Assembly (NCBI GenBank): GCA_049965455.1 | Contig: JBMFWH010000059.1 | Coordinates: 1 to 8,019 of the forward strand | Reading direction: 5' to 3' | DNA: 8,019 nucleotides | Source: JAVRLB01 sp049965455 | GTDB taxonomy: Archaea > Thermoplasmatota > Thermoplasmata > Thermoplasmatales > ARK-15 | Translations under genes and position numbers: made by a program | In this document: positions 1-7,188 of the stretch, in pieces | Numbering within the stretch: the stretch's first letter is position 1 | Layout: each line of letters opens with the position of its first letter | The notes under the pieces: model-generated | What the model saw: the letters and a program-made list of their open reading frames with translations, nothing else | Told to the model about the DNA's origin: nothing | The model's database searches: none

Positions 1-100
1 CTGGAGCTGTTTATCGAAGCGCAATCTGGTTCTTTTTCTCCATAAATGAATAAATGAAACTATCAAAAAACTCAAAAGTGATCGGAGATTCTGATAATGT

Positions 101-116
101 AAAAATATTTTTATAG
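101..116 (+). promoter_or_regulatory. Probable archaeal BRE/TATA promoter of the giant surface-protein gene
   Basis: An A-run followed by ATTTTTATA (TATA-like core about 107-115) lies about 45-50 bases before the ATG at 160. Archaeal transcription normally begins about 25 bases downstream of the TATA centre, which predicts a start near 136-140 and a leader of roughly 20 bases that contains the Shine-Dalgarno sequence. This gene is therefore probably leadered, unlike the other two complete genes in the window. The position is inferred from sequence and spacing only. Confidence 0.5.
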
Positions 117-147
117 ACTTGGATTATTCCCTCCTTTAATATTCAAT

Positions 148-155
148 GAGGGGGG
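148..155 (+). promoter_or_regulatory. Strong Shine-Dalgarno sequence with a G6 run
   Basis: GAGGGGGG ends four bases before the ATG at 160 and can pair with the CCUCC at the 3' end of archaeal 16S rRNA. It decides the start at 160 over the next in-frame ATG (residue 7), which has no such element. The G6 homopolymer sits exactly in the ribosome-binding site, so a change in its length would alter the spacing to the start codon but not the reading frame. Confidence 0.7.
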
Positions 156-159
156 TTTC

Positions 160-3100
160 ATGAATAAAAATCTAAAGATGCTAAAAAATAGAGTATTTAG
201 AATAAAAAAAGTAAGATCAATATATAGATATGCATTAGTTTTATTTGTTATTTTTTTGTTAATAGGAACAAATCTTACAGTTTATGGAAAAAACATGGAT
301 AATGAATCTAATAATAATTACTGGTGGAATGATGCCTTTAGTTATAGAATACCTATTAATGTAAACGTGCCACAGTGCAGAAATGTAACAGTACAGATTA
401 CTTTAGATGATAAAGACTTTTATTACAATGATACTCCATCAAACGGTACTGGCCTAGCATTTGTATATAATAACACAGTTTTGCCGTACGTAGTTGATTC
501 ATGGAACTATGGTGGCATTTCCAATCTATCTGTTTTTATTCATTCTAAAAGGGCCGGAAAAACGGTAATTTGGCTTTACTATGGTGAAACAGGAAATGAA
601 CAATACGACCCAGCTTATTCTAAAGATACTCTGTTACAAAACATCACATATGTGTTCAATAATACTCTACCAACAAATGTGTCAGTGAAAGGTGAATATA
701 ATTTTGAGAAAATACAAAGCAATATAATGATCGGAGATAAGATAAACTCAGAAGGAGGGAAATTGATATTAACATTTCCCGCATCTGGATTTAATGCAAT
801 TAGTTTTAACTATTATTCTTCATACAACATTTATGGAAAAATTAAAGTTTTTACAAACAATACGATATCAACAATAGGATATTTTAGCGGGTTCAGATCT
901 TATTTTTCAAATTTTAACAGTTCTGATAATGTCTCTATAGAGCTATATAACTATTATCCCTATTCAGAAATATATATAGATAATGTATCTTTATATACTT
1001 ACTCAAACATCACTATTGATTCATTTACAAACTCAACTGTTCCAAACGCAGTAGGTATCTTTGGCAGCGTTCAAGTTAATGCGAATGGATATGTTGGCAA
1101 CTGCCTTCAGATCTCGCAAGTTTCTGTGCAGCCCAGGTCTGGCAGTATCTCTACTTTTTTCAATTCTAAAAATATAAATACTTTGCAGTTTCAATATAAT
1201 ATTTCTGGGTATCTTATAAATGCTGAACGTGCAGAATTAGGAGTCAATATTACTTTTTCAGATAAAAAAGTATTAGAATACATCTTATTTAATATTAATT
1301 CAACAATCATTCCAGATAAAAATTTAAAAATAATTAATTTAACAGCCAATGACACAGATCGCTGGCTTGACTTTAATAAAAATATCTACAATGACTCCAA
1401 AGGATTCGATAATGCAAGCATTGAAACAGTATCATTTTTCATGATCAGCAAAAGCTCTGGCTTTATATCATTTACAGCAGGCATAGATGATCTAGAGATA
1501 TTATTTAGTACTTCTGCTTTCGCTACATTGGATTCTAATCAGCTAAATCATCAGCCACAGCTTTATATTGATTACCCCTATTCAGGCGCGACAGAATCTA
1601 TGCAAATCCAGATTTATGGTCGTGCCTACGATCCGGTTGGTATAAAGGCGGTATATGTTTTATGGAACAATTTCACTTATAATCTTAGTTTGGTAAGGCA
1701 TATAGAAAATAATAAAGAGATGGTATTTTGGAGCTTTTTGTTATCCAATAGCTCTAACTTACAAAACCAGACCTTTAAAGTGGAAGCCTACAACAATTAC
1801 AATATCAGCAATGAAGAAAGCATAAATATAAATCTTATTCAGACTGGTATTTCTACAGTCCAGATCAATTCTATGAAGAACGGCACAGTTATAGCAGGGA
1901 CTGCAAATACCACTATTTCCGGGTCATCGTTCAACATACAAAAACTTGTGTTTCAGATAGACTCATTTGATTACGTACCATCTAATATCAATCCTTGGTC
2001 CATAACTTTCAATTTCAGTGCCGCCAACAGCAAATATCAAAGTGGCTGGTACGTGTTTTACATTGTGGGAACAGATAAGTATGGCACAGTATATACATAT
2101 AGATCCATAAACTACATAAACATGGGCCCAATAATCAAATCAATCTATTTTTCACCGGCAGTGATCACTGATAAAAGCAATGTTACGATAAACGCAAAAA
2201 TTGTATCCGATTCTCAGAACCTGACAGTAGCGGCTCACTTCGGCATTAATTCATGCACTCTGTCACACAGCGTATTATTAAAATCAGGTAATGAGTCTAT
2301 GGTATTCAGTGCATCGATCGGTATATATTCTCTCGGAACAGTCATATATTTTAGATTAATGGTTACGGATCAGATAAGTACCGTATATTCTCCACTTTTG
2401 AATATAACCATAGCTAATTCTTATGCGGTAGGGGTAATCAATATTTCCGGGCAGAGAGCGCTAAACAGTTTTCAAACATACAATTTCTGCACAAATAAAA
2501 TTTATAGTTATTCTGGTGGCTTGGTAGTCAATAATACTCCGTTTTATCTGAACGTTAGTGCAGGCTCTGCAAATTCTATAGTATATTCAAATAACGGATC
2601 TCTAAAGTTCAGCTATACAACCCCGCTGGTAATGAACAAGATATCAGAGCTCATATACATAAACATATCCTCATTACAAGGCTCTGCCACCGGATCTTAT
2701 GTTGCAAGGGTAAACTATAGTTCTTATCCAGCCTCTCCGATCAATCTTACCTCTTTGCATAAATACCAAAATTATCCTGAGTTTAAAATTTGCTGGATTG
2801 ATCCTTTATCACCTGTAAATATTACAGGTGCATTTTATAAAATAGGCACAGAACCTGTAAATAATACCGATTATTCAGGTTATGTCTCAGGAATGGAACT
2901 AACAAATTTGACTCTTAACATATCCCCAGGGGCACATAATATATATATTTGGCTTAAAAACAGCCTTGGCAAATACAGCTTTACAGAAAATTCGTCATGC
3001 ACCATAATATTCGAAAACACCGCACCTAAAACCGGAGCGGTAACAGTCAATAACGGTGCAAATTATTCACTTACAAGACAGCTAAACATTTCAATTTCTG

Positions 3101-5244
3101 GATTTTCGGATAAATATGGCATAGAAAGATATTATTATACAGCATTTACAGCTTATTCTGATAAGTTTAATGTTAGTTATTCTACCTCTTTCAGTATAGA
3201 AGTGCCATGTGACGGCTATTATATCATCGAGGTAATGGCTCAAAATTACGCCTTGTCAAACAGCACGCCCGCCTTTGCGTTTATTACTGTAGACACCGTA
3301 AACCCTTCAGGGAGATTGGTAATCAACAATAATGCAACATACTCTAATTCCACCACCCTGTCTCTTAATATTACGGGGATAAAAGGAGGGTCGCAGATAT
3401 CATATATGCGAATTAGCCAGAACATTACATTCTCGGGTAGCTCATGGATACCATACAGTCAATATTATAATTACACCGTAGAAGCCATCCAGCAAAACAT
3501 AAGTATATTTGTGCAGTTAAAGGCAGCTTCTGGGCGAGTATCAGAAATATTTAACAGTTCCATAATTCTGGATCTCGTAGCTCCTTTCAACACGAGAGTG
3601 ATCATAGATTTTAATTCCAAGTATACAGACTCTAACAACTTAACTCTGCAAATATTCGGCACGGATAATATATCTGGAATTATAGCTATGCGAATCAGCA
3701 CAGATCCCACTTTTACCGATGTAAAGTGGCTGCCATATGAAAGCTATTATATTTACCAAGCTAAAAATATTTCTGAAGGATTTATATTCATTTACGTACA
3801 GCTAAAAGATGCGGCAAACAATACGAGCCCTGTATTCTATTCGGACATTGCATATTTGCCTTCTCCACCACAAGCGGCAATAGGGGTTAGAGGAAACATG
3901 ATAAATGGGACTGCATATGTAAACAGCACGAATATATCTCTTGTCTTTAATGTATCTGACGGTAATATCCCTATTCAAAGCATGGAAATAAGCAATTATC
4001 CAGATATGAATTATTCTACAGGCTGGATCGGTTACCAAAAAATATATTCATGGCATCTGGCTCAGGGAGCGGGGCTAAAGACAGTATATGCAAGATTTAA
4101 GAATGAGTTCGGAAACAGCACAGCTCTGGCATATATAGATATATATTTGGTGCCTCAGATTCAGCAATTTTACGCAAACATACCGCCAGGATACCTGAAC
4201 TCGAGCTACTACAACCAGACGAATCTCACTATTTCTGGATATTACATTGATCCTGCACCGGTAACTATATCCATCAATAATCACACGGTAATATGTGATG
4301 GCAATAGGTTCAAGTATGATCTTCAACTTTATGACGGGATAAATAACGTAACAATAAGAATTACCGATGCTGCCAACAATAGCGAAACCATAGATAAACA
4401 GATAATCGCATCTTTTACTGCCCCGGCCATAAACATCTCCGCAATTTCAACATATATTCAAGACAATGAATATGTGTTTTATAGTTATAATGGTACCGTA
4501 TTGGTAAGAGGTTACATAAACAGTACTATCCTTTTAAGTTTGAGCATTGATGACGAAATTGTGCCCGTAATGCATAATAATAGTTTTATATATCTAAAAA
4601 ATTACCCTGCAGGATCTTATTATCTAAATTTCACAGCTATTGATAAATCAGGGAACATAGCATTTTTAAGTAAGAAAATCGAGGTTATTACAAGTACACC
4701 AGCTATATTGAATTCTACTGTTACAAAATTCAATGAAATAAGCATAAGCACAAATTACAATCTCTTGAACATAACTTGGTATTTGAACAACAAGCCTGTT
4801 AAATATGGTACTCTAAATTTTGAGGTACCACAAAGCGGTAAGACACAGATAGTTACGGTAGTGATTTCAGATCCGTTAGGCACAACGATGAAAACATGGA
4901 CTATAAATGCGCCTTATACAATCTCAGCATGGGACGTATCTATAATCTTTTTCAGTATAATTTTATTATCCACGTTGTACATATATGAACATAAAAAAAG
5001 AATAGCTTTATCCAATAAAAAGAGAGAGATTGACGAAAAAGGCATATCCTCAGAAGTTCTGGATATGGTTATGGAAATAGTGTCAAGACATCACAGCGAC
5101 CTGAAAAAGCGCATATTAAGCATCGCGCTGGACAGCGGCATAGATTTAATAACGTTTAACAATGTGATTGAGATCTTAGAGTCAGAAAAAAAGATTAAAT
5201 GTGAAAAGGATGAAAACGGGGAGGAGAGAATATACAGGTTATGA
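160..5244 (+). CDS. Giant membrane-anchored surface protein: DUF2341-like and Ig-like modules with a cytoplasmic winged-helix-like tail
   Basis: Nine basic residues in the first 23 precede a hydrophobic helix (about 24-43), a signal anchor. Residues about 54-150 match DUF2341: an initial WWNDAFSYRIPI, and near the end VIWLYYG. Two beta-rich modules follow (about 163-282 and 285-450), ending in YIDNVSL and IDDLEIL, as many carbohydrate-binding jelly rolls do. Residues about 465-1582 form some ten Ig-like beta modules of 85-100 residues, including a four-unit repeat at 955-1330. Dozens of N-X-S/T sequons suggest heavy N-glycosylation. A membrane helix at about 1591-1609 is followed by a basic stop-transfer (HKKR) and a tail (about 1627-1694) with three predicted helices and a beta wing, like a winged helix. 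Expected topology is both ends inside and about 1,550 residues outside. Seen: helices, repeats and motifs. Inferred: glycan or surface binding, perhaps with signalling. It could simply be an adhesin or structural envelope protein; no specific function is recognised. Confidence 0.9.
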   Translation: MNKNLKMLKNRVFRIKKVRSIYRYALVLFVIFLLIGTNLTVYGKNMDNESNNNYWWNDAFSYRIPINVNVPQCRNVTVQITLDDKDFYYNDTPSNGTGLAFVYNNTVLPYVVDSWNYGGISNLSVFIHSKRAGKTVIWLYYGETGNEQYDPAYSKDTLLQNITYVFNNTLPTNVSVKGEYNFEKIQSNIMIGDKINSEGGKLILTFPASGFNAISFNYYSSYNIYGKIKVFTNNTISTIGYFSGFRSYFSNFNSSDNVSIELYNYYPYSEIYIDNVSLYTYSNITIDSFTNSTVPNAVGIFGSVQVNANGYVGNCLQISQVSVQPRSGSISTFFNSKNINTLQFQYNISGYLINAERAELGVNITFSDKKVLEYILFNINSTIIPDKNLKIINLTANDTDRWLDFNKNIYNDSKGFDNASIETVSFFMISKSSGFISFTAGIDDLEILFSTSAFATLDSNQLNHQPQLYIDYPYSGATESMQIQIYGRAYDPVGIKAVYVLWNNFTYNLSLVRHIENNKEMVFWSFLLSNSSNLQNQTFKVEAYNNYNISNEESININLIQTGISTVQINSMKNGTVIAGTANTTISGSSFNIQKLVFQIDSFDYVPSNINPWSITFNFSAANSKYQSGWYVFYIVGTDKYGTVYTYRSINYINMGPIIKSIYFSPAVITDKSNVTINAKIVSDSQNLTVAAHFGINSCTLSHSVLLKSGNESMVFSASIGIYSLGTVIYFRLMVTDQISTVYSPLLNITIANSYAVGVINISGQRALNSFQTYNFCTNKIYSYSGGLVVNNTPFYLNVSAGSANSIVYSNNGSLKFSYTTPLVMNKISELIYINISSLQGSATGSYVARVNYSSYPASPINLTSLHKYQNYPEFKICWIDPLSPVNITGAFYKIGTEPVNNTDYSGYVSGMELTNLTLNISPGAHNIYIWLKNSLGKYSFTENSSCTIIFENTAPKTGAVTVNNGANYSLTRQLNISISGFSDKYGIERYYYTAFTAYSDKFNVSYSTSFSIEVPCDGYYIIEVMAQNYALSNSTPAFAFITVDTVNPSGRLVINNNATYSNSTTLSLNITGIKGGSQISYMRISQNITFSGSSWIPYSQYYNYTVEAIQQNISIFVQLKAASGRVSEIFNSSIILDLVAPFNTRVIIDFNSKYTDSNNLTLQIFGTDNISGIIAMRISTDPTFTDVKWLPYESYYIYQAKNISEGFIFIYVQLKDAANNTSPVFYSDIAYLPSPPQAAIGVRGNMINGTAYVNSTNISLVFNVSDGNIPIQSMEISNYPDMNYSTGWIGYQKIYSWHLAQGAGLKTVYARFKNEFGNSTALAYIDIYLVPQIQQFYANIPPGYLNSSYYNQTNLTISGYYIDPAPVTISINNHTVICDGNRFKYDLQLYDGINNVTIRITDAANNSETIDKQIIASFTAPAINISAISTYIQDNEYVFYSYNGTVLVRGYINSTILLSLSIDDEIVPVMHNNSFIYLKNYPAGSYYLNFTAIDKSGNIAFLSKKIEVITSTPAILNSTVTKFNEISISTNYNLLNITWYLNNKPVKYGTLNFEVPQSGKTQIVTVVISDPLGTTMKTWTINAPYTISAWDVSIIFFSIILLSTLYIYEHKKRIALSNKKREIDEKGISSEVLDMVMEIVSRHHSDLKKRILSIALDSGIDLITFNNVIEILESEKKIKCEKDENGEERIYRL
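3022..4149 (+). repeat. Four degenerate Ig-like repeats inside the giant surface protein
   Basis: Residues 955-1044, 1047-1138, 1141-1233 and 1236-1330 are tandem units of about 90-95 residues. Shared positions include an opening proline and small residues, then an Asn-rich turn with a Tyr (ANYS, ATYS, SKYT, TAYV), then an L-x-L strand. In units 2-4 there follow RIS or EIS, a W-x-P-Y or W-I-G-Y motif (SSWIPY, VKWLPY, TGWIGY), a Y/W-rich strand, and a closing FVQLKAA, YVQLKDAAN or YARFKNEFGN. The first unit has lost the W-P-Y centre. The last motif resembles the closing strand of Ig-like modules in other extracellular proteins. The units are diverged enough that this is a protein-level rather than DNA-level repeat. 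Confidence 0.75.
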
Positions 5245-5285
5245 TAATAAAATATCTTTTAAATTGCTATTATAAATTGTGGATA

Positions 5286-5300
5286 TGCAAAGGTTTATAA
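5286..5300 (+). promoter_or_regulatory. BRE/TATA promoter placing a leaderless start on the GTG at 5326
   Basis: TGCAAAGG followed by TTTATAA (5294-5300) has the form of a BRE plus TATA box. Its centre is about 29 bases before the GTG at 5326, so transcription should begin on or within a few bases of that GTG. No Shine-Dalgarno sequence precedes the GTG. A second TATA-like patch (TATTATAAA, near 5269-5277) lies further upstream and could be a weaker alternative. The 81-base gap also holds a short T-rich patch (about 5255-5265) that might end the upstream transcript, but it is too weak to annotate separately. Confidence 0.6.
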
Positions 5301-5325
5301 TTAGTGAACTTGATATATATCCTTC

Positions 5326-6966
5326 GTGAATAAAAGTACTTTAAAATTATTGAAATATGCAATATCCGCTCTATTGATATTTGCATTGATAAGTTATGTT
5401 TATTTTTCTTATTTTTCCAACGGTACTTTGTTTTCCTTAGCAGGGTATATGTTTATAGTACTTTTATTTTTTGCATGGAATCTTGGCGTGGTTTTAAATC
5501 ACATATCCTACATATATAGAAACAGATCTAGGTCCGCACTCTTATCGACATTTTTTGTGATGATAGGCGCAATAGTTACCTTCGTTACTATCTTATTTCT
5601 GGGATTTTCTATCAGCCTATTAAAAACAACATATTTTATTGCATATTTGTTGGCAATCCTTTATTTTGTATACATATATTCGAAGAAAGATGAGAAGATT
5701 AAAATTGGCGAATTTTTAATCGTAATATACAACATATTCGGCGTTTTAACAGTGATACCTTGGTACTTTGCAGGATCCAGAATAAGTATATACCTCATAT
5801 TTCATGCACTGTTATTTGACAATGCATTGTTTCAGATGTATAATTTTTCAGTTTTATCTCTGTATTTTCCACTATTCTTATTGCCTCCCCTTTTAGCGCC
5901 ATATAAAATGCCGTTTGAGCAGGCATCTAAAAAAATGGGACTGTTGATTTACGGCATTAAAAGGTTTGCATACGAATCTACACGCATCGTTGCTGTTTAT
6001 TTTATATTGTTCATGTTGATATTTATTCCCATTGCCAACAGCGATGTCCAATCACTCAATTCTCTGTCCAATTATGTAGATGACTCTTATGCCCAGGACC
6101 TGAACATGAGTTTCGCAGCAGTAGCGAGCTCTTTTACAGGCATTGCAGTTCCTCCATCAAACTGGGCAACTGAAGTGCAGAAAGAGATAGTGCTCGTAAA
6201 AAGTGCAAATATCAGTTATGTCAGGTTTGATATATCGACAGAACTACTCAATAATAGTGCCGGATTTGCAGATTTAGCGACGGCGATATCATGGTTCGAG
6301 CAAAACAACACGAAAATAATACTGGCACCAATCGGCAATTTGAGCTGGGCAAATGTGCATCCATCACTGAGTCAGTTGAACAGCACTATATTCTATGAAT
6401 CAATGTTGCTAGTAGATATATATCATCCAAGTTATATATTCCCGTTTTTAGAGCCTAACGGGCAGTTGCAGCAGGATCTGGGTAAGACAGAACCTGCCAG
6501 TGTATGGATACCCATGATCTCTTACACCGCAAAAAAGGTTCATGAAGAGTCTCCAACAACAAAAGTGCTAATCGAGGTAGCAGTAAACTCTCAAGGACCG
6601 CCACTATTTAAGGCTCTTGAAAATGCGACAGTTCCTATCAATGCTGTTGGCATAGATATTTATCCTGTACAGAAATCTGATTTCAATGCGTTTTATACCT
6701 ACTATAATATATCTTTATCAAATCATGCAAGAGAGTTCTGGATCTCGGAGTTTGGAGTGGATTCGCTGCTTTTCGGAGAGAACGCACAGGCTAACAGTAT
6801 TGGATACATGTTATCAATTGCATCAAAGTACAGAGTATCGGGGTTCTGCGTTTACATGCTGGATGATAATTCTGCAACGCATCTGGGGATTGTGTATAAT
6901 AGCTATACCTTAAAAAAAGCTTATAATGCCTATACATTTGCAATAAGCGAAATTTCTGGAGTATAA
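5326..6966 (+). CDS. Polytopic membrane protein with an extracytoplasmic GH-A-like (beta/alpha)8 glycosidase domain
   Basis: Residues 1-238 are mostly membrane helices: about 11-30, 35-57, 71-96, 101-118, 128-149, one or two within 152-192, and 219-237. Basic loops (RNRSRS near 66-70, SKKDEKIK near 119-126, and 193-220) fit seven helices with the N-terminus inside, which puts the C-terminal domain outside. Residues about 270-540 show eight barrel strands in order: GIAVP (272), YVRFDIS (298), IILAPIG (331), YIFPFLEPN (370), VLIEVAV (414), VGIDIYP (441), FWISEFG (471) and SGFCVYML (505). E376 (FLEPNG, strand 4) and E475 (ISEFG, strand 7) sit where clan GH-A enzymes keep acid/base and nucleophile. 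Likely role: retaining hydrolysis or transglycosylation of surface or environmental glycans; substrate and GH family are not recognised, and GH5-, GH17- or GH53-like relatives are possible. The GTG start is chosen because the promoter lies just upstream and the next Met (residue 42) would remove the first helix. Confidence 0.85.
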   Translation: MNKSTLKLLKYAISALLIFALISYVYFSYFSNGTLFSLAGYMFIVLLFFAWNLGVVLNHISYIYRNRSRSALLSTFFVMIGAIVTFVTILFLGFSISLLKTTYFIAYLLAILYFVYIYSKKDEKIKIGEFLIVIYNIFGVLTVIPWYFAGSRISIYLIFHALLFDNALFQMYNFSVLSLYFPLFLLPPLLAPYKMPFEQASKKMGLLIYGIKRFAYESTRIVAVYFILFMLIFIPIANSDVQSLNSLSNYVDDSYAQDLNMSFAAVASSFTGIAVPPSNWATEVQKEIVLVKSANISYVRFDISTELLNNSAGFADLATAISWFEQNNTKIILAPIGNLSWANVHPSLSQLNSTIFYESMLLVDIYHPSYIFPFLEPNGQLQQDLGKTEPASVWIPMISYTAKKVHEESPTTKVLIEVAVNSQGPPLFKALENATVPINAVGIDIYPVQKSDFNAFYTYYNISLSNHAREFWISEFGVDSLLFGENAQANSIGYMLSIASKYRVSGFCVYMLDDNSATHLGIVYNSYTLKKAYNAYTFAISEISGV

Positions 6967-6977
6967 ATAAGCATCAA

Positions 6978-6995
6978 ATATTTTTGTTTTATTTC
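6978..6995 (+). terminator. T-rich archaeal-type terminator after the glycosidase-like gene
   Basis: ATATTTTTGTTTTATTTC begins about 12 bases after the TAA of the upstream gene. Runs of T in the non-template strand are the usual intrinsic termination signal in archaea, and no hairpin is needed. The location between two convergent genes supports the call. Confidence 0.55.
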
Positions 6996-7019
6996 GGCTA
7001 TGAAAAAGTTCTTTTGACC

Positions 7020-7045
7020 CGTGTTCCTATGACAGTAGGAGCATG
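7020..7045. other. Ten-base-pair imperfect inverted repeat (hairpin)
   Basis: Bases 7020-7029 (CGTGTTCCTA) pair with 7036-7045 (TAGGAGCATG) around a six-base loop, TGACAG. Eight pairs are Watson-Crick and two are G-U when read as + strand RNA (7021/7044 and 7024/7041). It lies between convergent genes, 25 bases past the T-rich terminator. It may be part of a bidirectional transcript end, a small RNA, or a leftover from a mobile element; the sequence does not decide. Confidence 0.4.
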
Positions 7046-7085
7046 AGATCTGAGAAGCGGTCGACTATTTCATTGAGCCTTATTT

Positions 7086-7142
7086 ATGAGGATAGAGAAT
7101 AACTGGATCATTGAAGTTTATCACAGATTAAAGAAGCAGTAA
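7086..7142 (+). pseudogene. Possible scrap of a DDE (IS4-like) transposase
   Basis: One frame reads MRIENNWIIEVYHRLKKQ and then TAA. The W-x-I-E-x-x-x-R-x-K-K pattern resembles the region around the third catalytic acid of IS4-type DDE transposases (Y-R-E-K signature), with Asn where the Arg before Trp is usual. The overlapping frame just upstream contains IYEDRE, which would supply the Y..R part after a frameshift. In the same frame as the motif, reading through the TAA gives LQGIDNKIQGYLRGKAI, while two TGA codons (7044, 7074) interrupt upstream. If real, it is a short decayed relic. The match is short, and chance similarity cannot be excluded. Confidence 0.3.
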
Positions 7143-7188
7143 TTGCAAGGCATAGACAATAAGATCCAGGGATATCTGAGGGGAAAAG

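Noticed and set aside
1..53. Possible end of an upstream + strand gene (stops at 43-45 or 51-53 depending on frame), with a T-rich patch near 30-40 that could be its terminator.
   Set aside because: All three + frames are open from base 1 for at least 14 codons, and none gives a recognisable sequence, so frame and reality cannot be decided.
3471..4326. Three minus-strand open frames (3471-3710, 3802-4038, 4075-4326) opposite the giant gene.
   Set aside because: They lie within the repeat-rich coding region of a clearly real gene, have no promoter or ribosome-binding site, and look like shadows of the + strand codon pattern.
6686..6913. A 75-codon + frame inside the glycosidase-like gene.
   Set aside because: It overlaps barrel strands 7 and 8 in the real frame, which have strong motif support; its own translation shows no domain pattern.
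7021..7060. A possible C/D-box small RNA (TATGACA and CTGA near each other).
   Set aside because: The C-box-like sequence departs from RUGAUGA at two positions and no C'/D' pair is visible at the right spacing.
6967..7188. A tRNA or CRISPR repeat in the convergent gap.
   Set aside because: No T-loop GTTC-A-A-C-like core with a matching acceptor stem and no regularly spaced direct repeats were found.
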